This document shows, one piece after another, positions 30,160-40,099 of a stretch of DNA of 60,000 nucleotides. The DNA comes from Hydractinia symbiolongicarpus (lineage: Eukaryota > Cnidaria > Hydrozoa > Anthoathecata > Hydractiniidae), in NCBI RefSeq assembly GCF_029227915.1, contig NC_079887.1:14324001-14384000 (forward strand), in the 5' to 3' direction. Positions within the stretch are counted from its first letter, which is position 1. Every line of letters starts with the position of its first letter. The notes beneath the pieces were generated by a model that was not told the origin of the DNA, did not search any database, and saw nothing but the letters and a program-made list of their open reading frames with translations. Position numbers and translations under genes: made by a program.

Positions 30160-31010
30160 GCTAACTCAGCCACAAGATAGTTGAGGTTCAGCTTCATAAA
30201 ACTTATTTAGAACGCATTTTAGTTATTGACTACAGGTTCTCATATTGTTTTTTAAAAAATATTTCAAAAGATTTGGCAGGTAAGCACGTTTTTAATTTGC
30301 TCAAAACTTTTCGAGGTTCAGGTGTTAAAAAACGATTTGATTTCGCCTACTTTGTTTACATTTTACCATTTCAAGCCTCGTTTCCATGTATAGCGAAGTA
30401 TTGCGCAATCGAATACAAGAAACCCGTATTCAACAAACCTTTTTTAACTAGTCGCAAGTCCTGACAAACTTGCCAGTGATCGACAAGCTGATAATAACAA
30501 TATTTTAGGACTTGTTAAAATGAAATGCCCCAAAAGGAATCACAATATACCTGATTCAATTCCCAAGCTTGACGATTTTTATAAAAAGTGCATGTTCCAT
30601 CAAATTGCAGAAAAATGTGATGACATGTTTCTAAATAGTTTGTAATTACAACAATAAATATCCACTAGATAATTTTTTGAGGGTGAATTTTACCACTAGC
30701 TCCGTATTCTTCTTGTGAATTTATTTTTAATACTTTATTTTTGTTCGCCAACTCAACCACAAGAATGGTTGAGGTTTAGCTTTAGAAAACTTATTTAGCA
30801 CGCATTGACTACAGGTCTACATTTTGTTTTTTGAAAAACTTTTAGAAATATTTGGCAGGTAAACACATTTGTAATGTGCTCAAAACTTTTTCAAAGGTTA
30901 GATGTTAAAAAGCGATATTGATTTCGCCTGCTTTGTTTACATTTTACCATTCCAAGCCTCGTCTTCATGTATAGCGAAGTGTTGTGCAAACGAATACGAG
31001 AAACCTGTAC
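30160..31010. repeat. ~260-bp direct repeat: right ends of elements B and A
   Basis: Sequence 30165-30430 (CACAAGATAGTTGAGG ... GAATACAAGAAACCCGTATT) is repeated at 30757-31008. Shared words include TTTGGCAGGTAA, TTTACATTTTACCATT and AAGCCTCGT. These are the terminal regions of two copies of one element family lying ~585 bp apart. Confidence 0.8.
30670..30723 (-). pseudogene. THAP ORF 5' end of element A, start codon lost
   Basis: The minus strand aligns with the first 18 codons of the THAP gene at 26531-27133 (NSQEEYG...PQK against NSQEVYA...PQK). The initiator is ATA in place of ATG and the finger is missing. Between it and the end of B lies ~230 bp that may be the end of the partner ORF. 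Confidence 0.65.
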
Positions 31011-31674
31011 TACAACTTGTCTTTGTGTATTACAACAGCAAAGACAAGATAAATAAACAATCCAGGGAAATTTCCATATGAAGTTAACTATTGCTCTTTC
31101 ATTGCAATAAGAGTTTTGGAGAGGGGCATACAGCTTTGTCAATATTTTGTGACTTTACGTACATGCGCCAACCAATGAACACTAAGGCATTTAATGAAAT
31201 TCAAGATAATGTTACCAATATTTTCAAGAATGCGACAAAAAAAATTGTATGCAGCGCGGCTGACGAGTTTTATTTGACGGACAGTGACGCTGCTGTGGTT
31301 TCAGTTGATGAAGATGATGAAATAATATAAATAATATGAAATAAAAATATACATTAGATTTTTTATTTTTTTTTATTTTAAACAATCTTTATACAAATCT
31401 TTATAAATCTTTTTGTGATTAAACTTCGCAAAAGAGGGATTATGTTATCCTAAATGGAGTTGTAACAGTTATTGCTGGTGACCCAGGAAAATGTATCGAC
31501 TACTAAGTAATGTGAAAAACATCTGGTACGTGGGAGCCTCATGGGAGCGAAAGACAAAAAGCCAAAATTATATGCTAACTTTGTTGCACCTTATGAATGC
31601 TTAATTAACCATGAAGGATTTTCTGGATCCATGGATGGAACAGATCAGAAAAAATTGCGGTATACCCACTATAT
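31009..31674 (+). pseudogene. MULE transposase, middle fragment
   Basis: Frames in order: HCNKSFGEGHTALSIFCDF, PMNTKAFNEIQDNVT and ADEFYLTDSDAAVVSVDED (31091-31330), LNGVVTVIAGDPGKCIDY (~31450), then ECLINHEGFSGSM and KKLRYTHYI (to ~31672). These are the successive conserved blocks of the Mutator-like transposase domain, including the Asp-containing VSVD block. Several frame breaks lie between. The last block stops exactly at the left end of element C; the protein continues with GDG after the right end. Confidence 0.65.
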
Positions 31675-32899
31675 TCCCCTTTTCCTCTATACGGCTAATT
31701 CGCAATGCATTATGGTAGTTGTATTCTACAGCTTTTTCTCTCCCAGAAGCGAGAATTTGTAAATAAATAACAGCATTCTTTTTATTGTGGCGGTAATAAC
31801 AAAAAGCCGTTATTGCTTGTATTAATTTTCAAATCTCCCCAAGAAAATCATTATCTCCCTTATCAAAAAACCCGTGTTCTTGATGTAAAAATTTAAAAAT
31901 TGTTAGTTAGTGAGGTTTTAGGAGTGGAAGCAGTCGAAATGGAAGTAATAAATAACGATACAGATTTAGATATAATTTTAGGCTCTCAGGATCTTGGGCC
32001 TAGCTTTTCTCAAAGCTCTTGTGTGGTACCAAGACCTGTGGAGGAAAGAGCACATGAAGATATAAGTCAATGGCCGACTGATCTTGCAGCTATGCCTTCG
32101 ATCACCCAGGAGAAAATTCACCAATATTTAGTTCTTGGAAATAGCTTTGATAGCAAGCCGAAGGGTGCTACAAAGCATAAAATTCTTGGATACCAACTAT
32201 TCAAGAAGAGCTACATGAAAAAAGTGAAAGTTAAAAGTAATGTTATGGCTGAAAAATTAACTTTTCTTGTGAAATGTTTTGTAGCTGCTTCGATGAAAAG
32301 AGAAAAATATGTTTATGTCCACCTCTTTCAAAGAAGTGGTGATATTTTGTATGCGAAATGTTTATTTAAAGCTGGAGCAGGAGGATGCTGTAAGCATGTC
32401 GCAGCAGTTCTATTTCAATTGGTTGAATACAAACAGTTGGACTTGAAAATTGTCCCTGATGACAAGAGATGCACAGATTTGTTACAAAATGGCATGTACC
32501 TGGAGAAAGTGCAAATTCTGCACCAATAAAATTTTCTGCAATGACATTCAAGAAAGCAAATCTTACGAAAGACACAAATGAAAGTCGCAAAAGACCGTTG
32601 GTCACAGAAAATAGAAATTTCGTTCTACACCAAAAAAGTCAGAAAATTAGCGACAGACTTATTTGAAATAGGGCAAGGAACTTCAATGGCATAATTATTA
32701 CAAGGAAATGACTATAAACCATCTTCATTTTATGACACATTTATTGATTAGAGTATTGTATATCGCTTTGGTTTGCAGGAGAATTAAGGATGAATTGTAC
32801 TTGTTCAGCCGTCTTTGTTACTACGAATGGTTTGTTTACGTTTTGCGGAATACAAGTACCATAATGCATTGCGAGCTAGGCGTATAAAGGGAACGGGGA
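31675..32899. mobile_element. ISL2EU-like transposon C inside the MULE gene
   Basis: A 1225-bp element with ~52-bp terminal inverted repeats: left TCCCCTTTTCCTCTATACGG, right (minus strand) TCCCCGTTCCCTTTATACGC, both continuing to CGCAATGCATTATGGTA and TTGTATTC. Flanking AT at 31673-31674 and 32900-32901 is the target duplication. Removing the element and one AT gives CACTATATTGGTGAC, which restores the THYIGDG block of the host MULE. It carries one SWIM-type ORF and no THAP gene, so it is non-autonomous. Its ends differ from those of A and B, so it is a different subfamily. Confidence 0.8.
31939..32666 (+). pseudogene. SWIM-type ORF of element C, one frameshift
   Basis: From ATG 31939 a 196-codon frame runs to 32529 with an acidic N-terminus, a YKLFKKSYMKKV-like basic segment and a SWIM finger remnant, AKCLFKAGAGGCCKHVAAVLF, where the second Cys of CxC is Phe while CxH is intact. 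It then reads LVEYKQLDL. At ~32480 the homologous continuation shifts frame: WHVPGESANSAPIKFSAM, as in A and B, runs to 32666. The YqaJ nuclease is absent. A longer frame start at 31900 has no ATG. Confidence 0.7.
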
Positions 32900-33640
32900 A
32901 TTGGTGACGGAGAACCTATGCACATGTTGTAAAGAATGATCCATACCTTGATAAAGTTGTTAAAAATTTAGATTGTGTAAGTCATATTCAAAAAACGCCT
33001 TGTCTGTCGCCTGCGCAAATAACAATCCACCGAAAAATCTAAATTAGTAGATGGAAAAACATTGGGAGGTACAAACCGTCTAACAAAAAAAATCATGAAT
33101 AACTGTAAAATTATTTTAAAATTATTATAGGTATTATTTTGGTATCGCTGCGACAACATGCTGGTACGTCTGTTTACCAACTATCAGAAGTAATTGGTGT
33201 CGTTTTATTTCATTGTTCTGATGTGTCTGCGTACTAAGATAGTTGGTGGAAGTACCAAGCTGACATACTGAACAATACAACTTATAAAGAGAAACCTAGT
33301 ATACCAAGTACAGTTTGTGAAGAAATCAAACCCATTTTTATTGATCGTGTTGGCAAGTTATTAAGCAAATGTTGGCATGGTAATGGTATGATATGTAAAC
33401 AGTGTCCCAAAGACGCTTTTGTAGAACGCAATACGTTAGAGTTAGGTGTTTCATCTGCAGTTATATCGTTTAATGGTGGTGCTACTGGCATACTGAAGTG
33501 TTTAGACAAACTTATTTGCCTTGGTGTTTCACAGAGCATGACCAAACAACTATATCTTGATAAAATTGTTAACAATTATACAGTCCTGGCCGAGCAGTTA
33601 AGGTGTTTAGCTTGCATCATTTGGTTTCCTCTTCGATAAG
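32900..33640 (+). pseudogene. MULE transposase, C-terminal fragment
   Basis: The host frame resumes after element C with GDGEP, NDPYLDKVVKNLDCVSHIQK, LVDGKTLGGTNRLTKK (~33040), then after shifts AGTSVYQLSEVIGVVLFHCSD (~33150, one residue over a motif here shortened) and ERNTLELGVSSAVISFNGG. These continue the order of the Mutator-like transposase domain. Multiple stops and shifts; no complete frame. Confidence 0.65.
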
Positions 33641-33649
33641 GATATCACG

Positions 33650-34120
33650 AATAGTGTGAGCGGTTGATGACAGAAAACTCATTCATTAAAAGAAAAGTAA
33701 AACAGCTCGAGTCACAACAAAGAAGTATACTTATGAAAATTTTTAAAATCATCTCCTGCAGCCGACAAAAGCTTTGAAATACAATTTTCAACAGAGTGAA
33801 ATAAAAAAAACCGTACCTTGTGTCTGACATTATGATGTAACAAAATCCACAAGTAAGCAAAGACAACAACCGAAAGTTCAGTCAGAAATTTATCTTAAAG
33901 ATTCAGTATATTTTAATTTAATAAGATAAATAAAGGGGGCAATTTCATTAGGGTACGCTTCAATGGACTTTAATAGTAAATTTTCGATTATAATACTTTA
34001 CTTTCTACTTTAGTTAAGACAGATTTTTTTGGTGTTGTGTGAAGAAAGTGATATCAACCAATCAAAATGATTTAACTACTGATTATCAGCTTTCTCAAGG
34101 GCATACTCAAAAAACGGTCA
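33650..34120. other. Spacer after the MULE remnant
   Basis: AT-rich DNA, possibly the last Lys/Arg-rich stretch of the MULE protein near 33680-33780. Nothing else is recognised. Confidence 0.4.
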
Positions 34121-34132
34121 GCATGGAGAATA

Positions 34133-34561
34133 ATGGCAGCAGTTATTCAAAAGCTATGTAGATTATGTGGGAAGAAAATTGTCAAAAGTAAACATTATGA
34201 TAATTTTAAATCTTGTGATATTTACAGTGAAGTGTTTCAATCTAGCTATGGAATAAATTGTGAACAAGAAGATCCTTGTGTAACTGCTGCATCATTTTAC
34301 CCTCATGTGGATGAAAACTGTGTATGCATAAATTATGCTGTAAACAGAAAAGATAGCTTGAAAATACTGGAATTAAATTTGAGTATGAAGAAAGTTGGTT
34401 TTAATATATGTAATAAATTGGATAACTACAAACGTGTCTATACATCCCTTTGTCAAAATGAAAAAAAATTGAACCATTTGTTTACAATACGTATAGACAA
34501 CAACAATGGTTGGGACTTCTTTATTATGGTAAACCTATGGAGAAAGAAACAATGCAATTAA
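34133..34561 (+). CDS. Cysteine-rich ORF, probably a mobile-element fragment
   Basis: A 142-codon frame starting MAAVIQKLCRLCGKKI. A CxxC at residues 9-12 is followed by more Cys and His (28, 43, 49 and further), consistent with a zinc-binding N-terminal domain like those at the start of some transposon-encoded proteins. The frame ends soon after and nothing recognisable follows. It lies between transposon remnants. I do not recognise the family; it may be a truncated relic rather than a gene. Confidence 0.35.
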   Translation: MAAVIQKLCRLCGKKIVKSKHYDNFKSCDIYSEVFQSSYGINCEQEDPCVTAASFYPHVDENCVCINYAVNRKDSLKILELNLSMKKVGFNICNKLDNYKRVYTSLCQNEKKLNHLFTIRIDNNNGWDFFIMVNLWRKKQCN

Positions 34562-35405
34562 CAAAAACTCTGCCATATGTTTTGAAAAATGAAGATATTC
34601 CAACTTCCTTTTCATTCTGGAAGTCGGTTAGTGTTTGCACTAGGCTACAAGGTTTCGAAAATGTAATAAAGTAGAGATGTAGCTAATTTCGAACAGCCAT
34701 TCATGAATCAGAGTGGAACAGTAATTATTGTAGTTATTATAGTATTGAAACTTTTAGAAACATGATTGTTTGAATATTTTATGGATATTTTTTTTTGGTA
34801 TGTCAGACATTTTTTCCATTACGCTCTTTCAACATGAAGTTGTTTTGTTATGAGTGTCTTGTTTTTTGAGTTACTTCTTTTGCAAATATCTTCAGCGGAG
34901 TATGATTTTGACTTTGATTTGAAACATCTTTTTGTAAACAAAAAATTCAGGTTTGCTACTTCATTATTGCTATGTTATTTTTACATATTTTCGGGAAATT
35001 ACAACTACTACGGAATTTCTTTCATCTTCATTTGGATCCGCCATACGTGAATAAAAATTATAATATTGTATTGCTTTTTTATATACTCACACGTAGTGAG
35101 TTAAAACAGTACAAACATAATAAGGGTATAATTATTTTGCTAGGAAACACACATTTAATACATGGAATACATTTATTAAAGTTAAATGAAGTTGTAAAAA
35201 GAGATATATTTAATTAAATAGTGTTGTATATATTTTAGCGTGATTGGATACTTCCATATATATTTATTTTGATTGGTTATTTTATTCACGTTACCTTGAG
35301 CACGTCTTCTTGTAAATTTTATTTTTTAGGGAGACCCATAAAAAAGTTCACAAGGAACGGACGTTTTCATTTTCTTTTAATTTACTTTATAAAATTTTTG
35401 ATGTT
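34562..35405. other. AT-rich stretch, nothing recognised
   Basis: No coding similarity noticed; the frames at 34850-35217 look random. Confidence 0.4.
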
Positions 35406-35409
35406 TTTT

Positions 35410-35645
35410 TTCAGTTTTGGTTGAATAAGATTGTGCCATTGTGTGATTTTGATAACCTAATGGTCATTTCCAAATTTTTTAGATTAGTTCTTGGTTTGAC
35501 ATGCAGTCCATTTCTTTTGAATGGAACTATTCGTCAACATCTTCATACGTTCGTTCTCGAGTTTCCAAATGTTTTGAAACAATTAGGAGGATTTATACGT
35601 AGATGATAAACAACAGTGTGCATGACGGGCGAGCAAAGCAAAGTA
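35410..35645 (+). pseudogene. BEL/Pao-type reverse transcriptase fragment
   Basis: The frame contains FRLVLGLTCSPFLLNGTIRQ, the conserved palm segment of BEL/Pao LTR-retroelement reverse transcriptase. The catalytic YVDD box lies just after, in a different frame at ~35600, so a frameshift separates the two. Only this small piece of the polymerase is present. No LTRs were found. Confidence 0.7.
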
Positions 35646-35739
35646 TTAATTTTAAGAACGGAAATAAAGCATACATTCTCCCCCCTAACATGCGCTTAAA
35701 GCCGATCGATTTTTTTGGAATTAACACCTGATATGAAGT

Positions 35740-36190
35740 TTAATTCGTTCATCCTTACATTCAAAAGATTCACATACCAGAAATTATAAATAGCGACAAT
35801 TTTAAAACCTTTAAAATCATCAGTAAAGCCACACTTGTCTAGTGTTGGAGTGCATCAAAACCTCTCCATGGTGGGGTGGATTCTACGAGCGCCTAGTGCG
35901 TACAGCGAAACTAGCTCTTAAGTAAGTGTTTGAATATCAGGAAAATCATGCCTGACATTCAAACATCTTTAAACGGTATTGTGTAAAATTGAAGCAGTTG
36001 TTAATAGTACACCGTTACACTACGTATCAGGAGAGGATATAGATGAAACCTTGACGCCAAATCATTTGCTTCACGGTCGAGATATAGTCACATTCACTAA
36101 TCTTCTGTGTGGTGAAGCGCCTTTAGTTTCAGCTGAAGACGCCCTATTCACACCTGACATTAAAACATGTTTTAATGCAGTGTTATAAAA
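35740..36190 (+). pseudogene. BEL/Pao-type integrase C-terminal fragment
   Basis: PWWGGFYERLVRTAKLALK at ~35864-35920 is the integrase block of BEL/Pao elements. After a shift the frame from ~35979 reads EAVVNSTPLHYVSGEDIDE and LTPNHLLHGRDI, the next conserved blocks. With the reverse transcriptase piece just upstream, this is one retroelement with a large internal deletion and frame breaks. Confidence 0.7.
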
Positions 36191-36295
36191 CCAACTTTTG
36201 TATATCCCCGTTTACACCAATGCAAAACATGTTTAATAGAAACCAGTTTTATTTAACCTGGTTTTGATAAACAATCTCCCCAGGTTTTTTGATTC

Positions 36296-36868
36296 GTGTT
36301 TTATTTAAAAGGTAAACAAAGATGGACGCACACGCTGCACAGAGAAATAAACCAAACAAGAAAAAAAGGCAAACTTTCCAGACATTGGGATCAAATGAAG
36401 ACAAAAATTCTCATTACTAAATGGTCAGAAGAATTTATTCAAGAGAGGATGAAATCTTGCATACAAAAGGTTATTTGGGAGGAAATCTCCGATTTTTTGA
36501 AAGCCTTTGGTTATGAAGATCGAGATCACGAATGTGCTTATCGAAATTACAAAGATTGCACCACCTAAAAGAATTGAATTGCATTCTTAGTGATAGAGCT
36601 ACGACTGCTCCTTCCCATTTGATAAGCTCTACCAAAAGTAAAGAAAACACTGAAAATGAAAATACTGAGAATAATGATTCAAAGAACTCTTCTGTCGACG
36701 ATAATGTCACATTTGATCATCTTTTGCTACAGCAAGGTGAGCTACCTATTAGCATGAACTGCCAAACAGAAAGAGGTGATGAAACAGCTTCAAATGCAGA
36801 TAGTAATGCAAGCTCTGGTAGATTTGTTTTTAATAAGAAGTCGAAAAAGGTCGGAAATGCTTTTTGAT
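36296..36868 (+). pseudogene. Myb/SANT-like DNA-binding fragment with acidic tail
   Basis: The first frame (to 36568) has a segment of trihelix/Myb-SANT type, with spaced W residues and WEEISDFLKAFGYEDRDHEC then YRNYKD. The following Lys-rich helix continues in another frame (36532-36868), which then becomes Ser/Asn/Glu-rich. Such domains are found in accessory proteins of Harbinger-type transposons and in host factors. The frameshift suggests a relic. Confidence 0.4.
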
Positions 36869-36908
36869 CAACTAAATCGCTCAATGAGCAGTTTTATGAA
36901 ATCACAGT

Positions 36909-37217
36909 GTGAAACCAATAAAGCTTTCCTTATTTACTAAACCAACAGGACAAGATCCCTTAGAAGATCCCTCATTTTACAAGTACGTGAAAAGGGATCC
37001 ATATTGCATTGAAAGAGAAGACACGGGTGAAATTAGAACAATGACTAACCTAGCAAGGCTTATCCGAAATGAATATGGATTTGATGCATCTCAGAAACTG
37101 TTGATTTTCAAACATCCTAACATTTTAATCCGTAATGACAGAGAAGTAAAACGTATAAAACATGGGACAAAACTACAATTTTCAAGAATTTATTCTGAAA
37201 ATCCTGAAGAAAACTAA
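36909..37217 (+). CDS. Unrecognised ORF of about 100 residues
   Basis: A frame starting at ATG 36909, with basic and aromatic-rich segments (YKYVKRDPYC, NLARLIRNEYGFDASQ). The residue pattern looks coding rather than random but no domain is recognised. It may be a last part of the preceding remnant or of a transposon protein. Confidence 0.3.
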   Translation: MKPIKLSLFTKPTGQDPLEDPSFYKYVKRDPYCIEREDTGEIRTMTNLARLIRNEYGFDASQKLLIFKHPNILIRNDREVKRIKHGTKLQFSRIYSENPEEN

Positions 37218-37300
37218 AATTTATTATGAACATAACATTTGTTAGAAAGTCTTTTTGTTTACATTTATTTTATGTTGGTGTTAGTTTTAAGACATAATAA

Positions 37301-37378
37301 AGTTTTCACTGCTACAATATATTCTACACAATTAATTGTACAATATTACATAAAATATATTTTGTAGCAGTGGAAACT
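37301..37378. repeat. Inverted repeat (foldback)
   Basis: AGTTTTCACTGCTACAATAT at 37301 is mirrored by ATATTTTGTAGCAGTGGAAACT ending 37378, a ~24-bp stem with a ~30-nt AT-rich loop. This could be a small MITE or an element end. Confidence 0.65.
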
Positions 37379-37554
37379 ACTTTTAAAGGGATTCCTGCAT
37401 CGAAAGTGATATTTTTGTATGTTATAGAGGATAAAAAGTTATTTATCAAAGTTGTTTGGAATTTTTTAAAAACTTTTCACGTTCTCAAGATATTGAGCTT
37501 AAAAGATTTCCAGCTGACCTTATGACATCATAAGATCCCAGATTTTAAATAGCG

Positions 37555-37955
37555 TAATTCGGGGCAAGACGGATCGGCGGGGTCAGACAAGTCAGAATTT
37601 AAAATCTCTTGTTTGGCCGAGATTGATCCGGTAAAATAGTTATCTAAAGAGCTATTGTTCAAGTTACATCATCTCTGAGCGCCATTCAACAGCTGAAACT
37701 TTACTGTAAGCAACGATTGAGATATTACGAAGAAAAAATAAAGGTACGGCAATTTTTAATCTATTTTTTTATTTCTGCTATATGAAACACATGTTAGGAA
37801 ATTTCTCTATACTTCTCAAACATCATAGCTATATGTTTTAAAAACTTTAATCCTAGCTATACCTAAACATATCAATACAAAATGTCAAACTTTTTCCAAT
37901 ATGAAAATAATTTGGGGTTTTCTCCAAAGGGGTACTTGGGGTAAGATGGGTCACA
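37555..37955. repeat. Repeated GGGGYAAGAYGG motifs, likely 5' region of a pogo-type element
   Basis: CGGGGCAAGACGGATC at ~37559 and TTGGGGTAAGATGGGTC at ~37937 share the same word in the same orientation, ~375 bp apart, upstream of the pogo-like transposase relic. They may be terminal and subterminal sites. The right end was not located. Confidence 0.4.
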
Positions 37956-38283
37956 CAATCAATAAAAATTAGTGAAAATATGCTCTTCTCACGCTTACAT
38001 TTTACATTGTAGTTTACCCAGTCCAGTCACTAAAAAAAGGCTGGTTAGATAGCTAATACCTACTAGCCAACATGTACCAAGAAATTTTGTTTATTAAATT
38101 AGCAAACTCCTTTATTAAGTCTGTGTTTGATGCGAACTGTTCAAGAAAATTTGATAAGTTTACCTGGTTTCGCTACGTGTATAGCTACCTGACTGTGGGT
38201 GGGCTCCTTTTCTTTTCCAATATATATACACCACCAAGGCCTGTGACCTCTTACTATATTTCTCATTTGTTTGTTTGTTAAAG

Positions 38284-39960
38284 ATGCGAAACTATGTACG
38301 AAAGACAAATCGTGGAAATTGGAACGAGGATCGAAAAAAAAACAACAGCAATTGAATGTGTAAAAAGAAAAGAAATGTCGATTCGAAAAACCCGGTTCAT
38401 CTTTCAATGTTCCTTCGGAGTCTCTACGTAACGGACAGCTAAAGCAACTTGCGGGAGAAAATATGTATAAAAAACAATTGGGTCCTATCCGTACTGTCCT
38501 GATTGAAGTACAAGAAACTGATCTGGAATCATATATACTTGCTCTAGACAATTCTTTTTATGGACTATCCATAAATAAACCAAGAAGGGTTATATATAAA
38601 TATGGTGAAAGGAATAAAATTAAGCACCCTTTTAATAAAGCTCATCAAATGGCAGGAGGTGATTTTGTGTCACGTTTTCTTAAACGCCGGCAGACATTGT
38701 CATTACGAAAACCAGAGGTTGTTTCATTGACTAAACAAAACCTCCACCCATATTTTGAAAATCTTAAAACAGTCTTAGAAAAAATTAACATTACGCCACA
38801 CCGAATATTTAATGTCGATGAATCTGGTTTAACATGTGTTCATAAACCAATAAAGGGCAAGCGAGTTGTAGCTACCGCAACAAGTGGCAAAAGAGGTGTA
38901 ACGACTACCGTTGTTTGTTGCAGTGCTACGGGCAGTTATGTTCCACCAATGAGGACTTTCAAATGTAAAAGAAAAAGGCCAGATATAACAGAAGGTGCTC
39001 CAGTTGGAACACTAAATGAAGTTTCTTATAGCGGGTTGATAAATACAGAATTGTTTATGGCCTACCTTAAGAATTTTGCTGAGCATACTAAACCGACAAA
39101 AGATGATTGTGTCCTTTTAATTTTAGATGGGCACAGAAGCCATACAAAAAATATTGCACTTATAGATTTTGCACGAGATAATGACATTGAGTTTGTATCC
39201 CTTCCACCACACACCTCGCATAAATTGCAGCTTCCTAATTAGACATTTTTTAAACCGCTCAAAGTTGCTTTTAATACAGCTTGTACTTCTTGGATACGAC
39301 TACATCCTGCCCAAAGAATTACCATCAAATTACTATCGACAAAATTGGTGCCCTGTTTAACACCGCATTTCTTAGGGCCGTCACAATTGAGAACGCGATA
39401 TCTGGTTTTTGATGCTCTGGAATTGTTCCGTACAATGCATTAATTTTGCTGAAAAAAGAGATTTCGTTAGATTGGAGAGAACTACTTGGTGACCTAGATG
39501 ATAGCACCTAGCAGAAGAACCAACACCATCATATCTTCATCGCATGCTGGATCCAGTGTCTATTCGATTGACATGACTATGCATTCAACGCCAGTGAGAT
39601 TTTGGAAGTTTAGAAGTTGCCGATATTGATAAAAAAAAGAACAAAAAAGAAGCGAAGTGAAGAACCTAAAATTATTACCGAATCACCATACAAGTTATGT
39701 TTGGAGAAAACTGAACAAGTGGGAAAAAGCAACATTAAAAAAGAAAACAACGAAAACGACACAAGTTGTAGAAGATTGTGAATGTTTAGTTTGTGGAGAT
39801 TGATGGCACAACTCTTTGCCAGGATAAAACTGGATACAGTGTAAAAGTGCTCAGGCATGACATCATTAACTATGTTGTTCTGAAGATAATGCTATTTGTG
39901 ACATATGTGACTAACTTATTTTTATTTTATACGGGTATTCTCATTTTGGGCAACATTTTG
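38284..39960 (+). pseudogene. Pogo/Jerky-like DDD transposase, broken at the third Asp
   Basis: From ~38284 an N-terminal Psq-type helix-turn-helix can be read in shifted frames (VRKTNRGNWNED, EMSIRK). From 38463 a long frame holds a CENP-B-like segment (ERNKIKHPFNKAHQMAGGDF), then the DDE core with NVDESG (first Asp) and LILDGHRSHT (second Asp). Where HKLQPLD is expected the sequence is HKLQLPN followed by a stop (39242), so the third Asp is gone. Homologous sequence continues in shifting frames (FFKPLKVAF, ISGF, PYNALIF) to a C-terminal Cys-rich finger (ECLVCGD, AICDICD) at ~39780-39910. Non-functional. Confidence 0.75.
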
Positions 39961-40099
39961 TTCCACAGGAGGTCAAACATGACTTTTTAAATATACATGT
40001 CATTTTAACTGAAATAGTTATGTATACCATGTAGGAATATGGAACAAAAAGATTTTTAGCAAGAATGCAAGCAGTGAGTCGTAATTTTGAACAAAAAGT

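Larger units (their letters stand above)
25547..30427. mobile_element. ISL2EU-like DNA transposon B, nested in A
   Basis: The left end ACGGATTTCTCGTATTCC and right end (minus strand) ACGGGTTTCTTGTATTCG are inverted repeats, each flanked by AT (25545-25546 and 30428-30429), the 2-bp target duplication described for ISL2EU. The CGAGGCTTGGAATGG subterminal word occurs at both ends. Inside are a SWIM-type ORF (+), a THAP ORF (-) and a ~3 kb foreign insert at about 27145-30131. Without that insert the element would be ~1.9 kb, too short for a full gene pair, so it was already deleted when the insert arrived. Confidence 0.7.
24604..31008. mobile_element. ISL2EU-like DNA transposon A (host of nested copy B)
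   Basis: The left end is ACGGGTTTCTCGTATTC after AT (24602-24603). The right end, read from the minus strand, is ACAGGTTTCTCGTATTCG and is preceded internally by CGAGGCTTGGAATGG, as in the left end of B. It contains a decayed SWIM-type ORF on + and the start of a THAP ORF on -, tail to tail. That gene pair is the known ISL2EU layout (YqaJ-type protein plus THAP transposase). Copy B (25547-30427) is inserted inside it, and A itself interrupts a MULE gene. Confidence 0.65.

Noticed and set aside
38141-38551. 136-codon minus-strand frame
   Set aside because: It is antisense to the start of the pogo-like transposase relic and has no recognisable features.
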